Shown one piece after another: positions 4,223 to 5,059 of a DNA stretch of 5,059 bases (positions are counted from its first letter, which is position 1; every line of letters starts with the position of its first letter). Source of the DNA: an uncultured Clostridia bacterium. Its GTDB lineage: Bacteria > Bacillota > Clostridia > Christensenellales > Borkfalkiaceae. The DNA is taken from NCBI GenBank assembly GCA_947629225.1, contig CANRCY010000114.1:1-5059 (forward strand), written 5' to 3'. Under the pieces are notes generated by a model that worked only from the letters and a program-made list of their open reading frames with translations, did no database searches and was not told where the DNA came from. The translations under genes and the position numbers were made by a program.

Positions 4223-5059
4223 TTATTCGGGCTTGTTGTCCTCGGAACGGGAGGAAAGGAATTGGTCCGCCGCGCGCGAGATCTTGCGCTTCACCAAGCC
4301 TTTTTCGATGAGTTCGACGATTCCTTCATAGGGAAGATAATAGTCGACGTTCTCCCGCTCGATCTGCTCTGCGCCGTAGCCCTGCAATACGCTGTCGATA
4401 AGTTCGAGCGCATACTTCACGCGGCGTTCGTTCTTGATACGGTACATGCAAGGCGTATCCTCGGCGGAAGCAAGGTCGGAGACGTCCTCCACCTTGTATT
4501 TGCTCTCCGCATAGTCGGCGGGGTTGAGGGGCAGATACACGCAAAGAGATTTCCCGCGGAAGGCGAGCCTTGCGACGGGCTCTCTGCCGAAGCGGTAGGT
4601 TTCGTGCTTCCAGCTGAGACGGTCGCGGACCTTCTTGAAGGAAAGCAGGTGATTCTTAATGGTCGTGTACCACTGTTTCAGATCGTCGTCCGACTGGATG
4701 AGTTTCGCGGTGAAGCTCCTGTCGTAGCGGAGCGTTCCCGCTTCGACCGATTCCTCTTCGACGATAATGGGACCTGCGGGGACGGTCTCTTCCGCGGGCT
4801 GCGCGGTAGCTTCCGCCACAGCGGCTTCCTCTTCGGTCTGTGCGCCGAAGCCGAGTCCGCCGTAAGTGATCTTGCGCTTGATGAGCCCTTTTTCGATGAG
4901 TTCGACAACGCCCTCGTAAGGCATGTAATAGTCGACCGATTCGCGTTCGATCCGCACGCCGCCGTAACGCTCCATAACGGTAGCGATGAGTTCGATCGCA
5001 TACTTGACGCGGCGATCGTTCTTGATACGGTAGAGGCAAGGCGTATCTTCGGCGGAAGC
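4223..5059 (-). CDS. Tandem-domain protein of unknown function, N-terminus outside window
   Basis: The reading frame is open from the right edge to TAA 4223-4225, giving 278 visible residues. The ATG at 4975 is internal, because the 28 codons before it continue a repeat unit. Visible residues 1-64 are the end of one domain copy. Residues 65-109 are a Glu/Ala/Pro-rich, probably disordered linker. Residues 110-260 are a complete second copy of about 150 residues, and 261-278 are a charged tail. The complete copy begins RYDRSFTAKLIQSDDDLKQW and contains FRGKSLCVYLPLNP, YRIKNERRVKYALELI and PYEGIVELIEKGLVKRK. I have an impression of similar domains in hypothetical proteins of gut Clostridia but cannot name a family or function. 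The domain is rich in Lys, Arg and Tyr, and no signal peptide or membrane segment is visible. The gene ends in its own terminator and is not in the minDE operon. Confidence 0.88.
   Translation of the reverse strand, partial: ASAEDTPCLYRIKNDRRVKYAIELIATVMERYGGVRIERESVDYYMPYEGVVELIEKGLIKRKITYGGLGFGAQTEEEAAVAEATAQPAEETVPAGPIIVEEESVEAGTLRYDRSFTAKLIQSDDDLKQWYTTIKNHLLSFKKVRDRLSWKHETYRFGREPVARLAFRGKSLCVYLPLNPADYAESKYKVEDVSDLASAEDTPCMYRIKNERRVKYALELIDSVLQGYGAEQIERENVDYYLPYEGIVELIEKGLVKRKISRAADQFLSSRSEDNKPE
4280..4471 (-). repeat. Intragenic repeat, second (C-terminal) copy
   Basis: These 192 bases encode 64 residues that match the copy at 4868-5059, with 49 of 64 residues identical and no gaps. The period is exactly 588 bp (196 codons). 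DNA similarity is highest at 4420-4471, where 48 of 52 bases match. This indicates duplication of a whole domain within the gene. Confidence 0.9.
4868..5059 (-). repeat. Intragenic repeat, first copy, cut by window edge
   Basis: This is the partner of 4280-4471, encoding the 64-residue segment from ASAEDTPCLYRIKNDRR to LIEKGLIKRKI. The match is still running at the window edge, so the repeat unit is longer than can be measured here and probably covers the full domain of about 150 residues. Confidence 0.9.

Noticed and set aside
4973..4975. ATG 4975 as the start of the repeat-domain gene
   Set aside because: The frame is open to the window edge, and the preceding 28 codons encode the same repeat sequence as the second copy, so the ATG is internal.
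4656..5039. Arg-rich 127- and 107-codon - strand frames
   Set aside because: They are alternative-frame readings of the repeat-domain gene, with biased composition and no ribosome site.
1..5059. CRISPR arrays, insertion sequence ends, riboswitches
   Set aside because: I found no regularly spaced repeats, no terminal inverted repeats around a transposase and no long structured leader.

Overview
The window looks like a chromosomal segment of a Gram-positive bacterium of the Clostridia (Bacillota). The signs are purine-rich Shine-Dalgarno sites, two promoters that match the -35/-10 consensus exactly with 17-bp spacers, a tRNA-Ser with an encoded CCA end, a DegV-family gene and a clostridial-style minDE pair. 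I cannot give a genus from the sequence.

Left third (1 to about 1890, + strand): the decayed end of a mobile element. It opens with a terminator-like hairpin. Next comes a Mob/Pre (MobV)-like relaxase-type gene whose best start codon is ATT. Its usual histidine motif is gone and its 3' end looks frameshifted. It is followed by a serine site-specific recombinase that has lost its catalytic domain: a perfect promoter, a good RBS and the first 12 codons survive, and are joined out of frame to the DNA-binding, zinc-ribbon and coiled-coil C-terminal half. The recombinase ORF runs on through the terminator and 3' end of a host tRNA-Ser gene, which marks the edge of the element.

Right two thirds (about 1890 to 5059): ordinary-looking chromosome, all on the - strand. 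In transcription order this is: an unrecognised two-domain repeat protein that runs off the right edge, ended by a strong intrinsic terminator; minD and minE (division-site placement) 13 bp apart, with no minC in the window; a DegV-family fatty-acid-binding protein with its own consensus promoter; and tRNA-Ser(UGA) with its terminator. MinD and MinE should work together as a membrane ATPase and its stimulator. The MinE here lacks most of the usual N-terminal membrane-targeting segment.

I do not see a convincing undescribed multi-gene system. The points most worth a second look are the beheaded recombinase that kept its promoter, the Mob-like protein with a lost active site and an ATT start, the short MinE, and the tandem-domain protein of unknown function.
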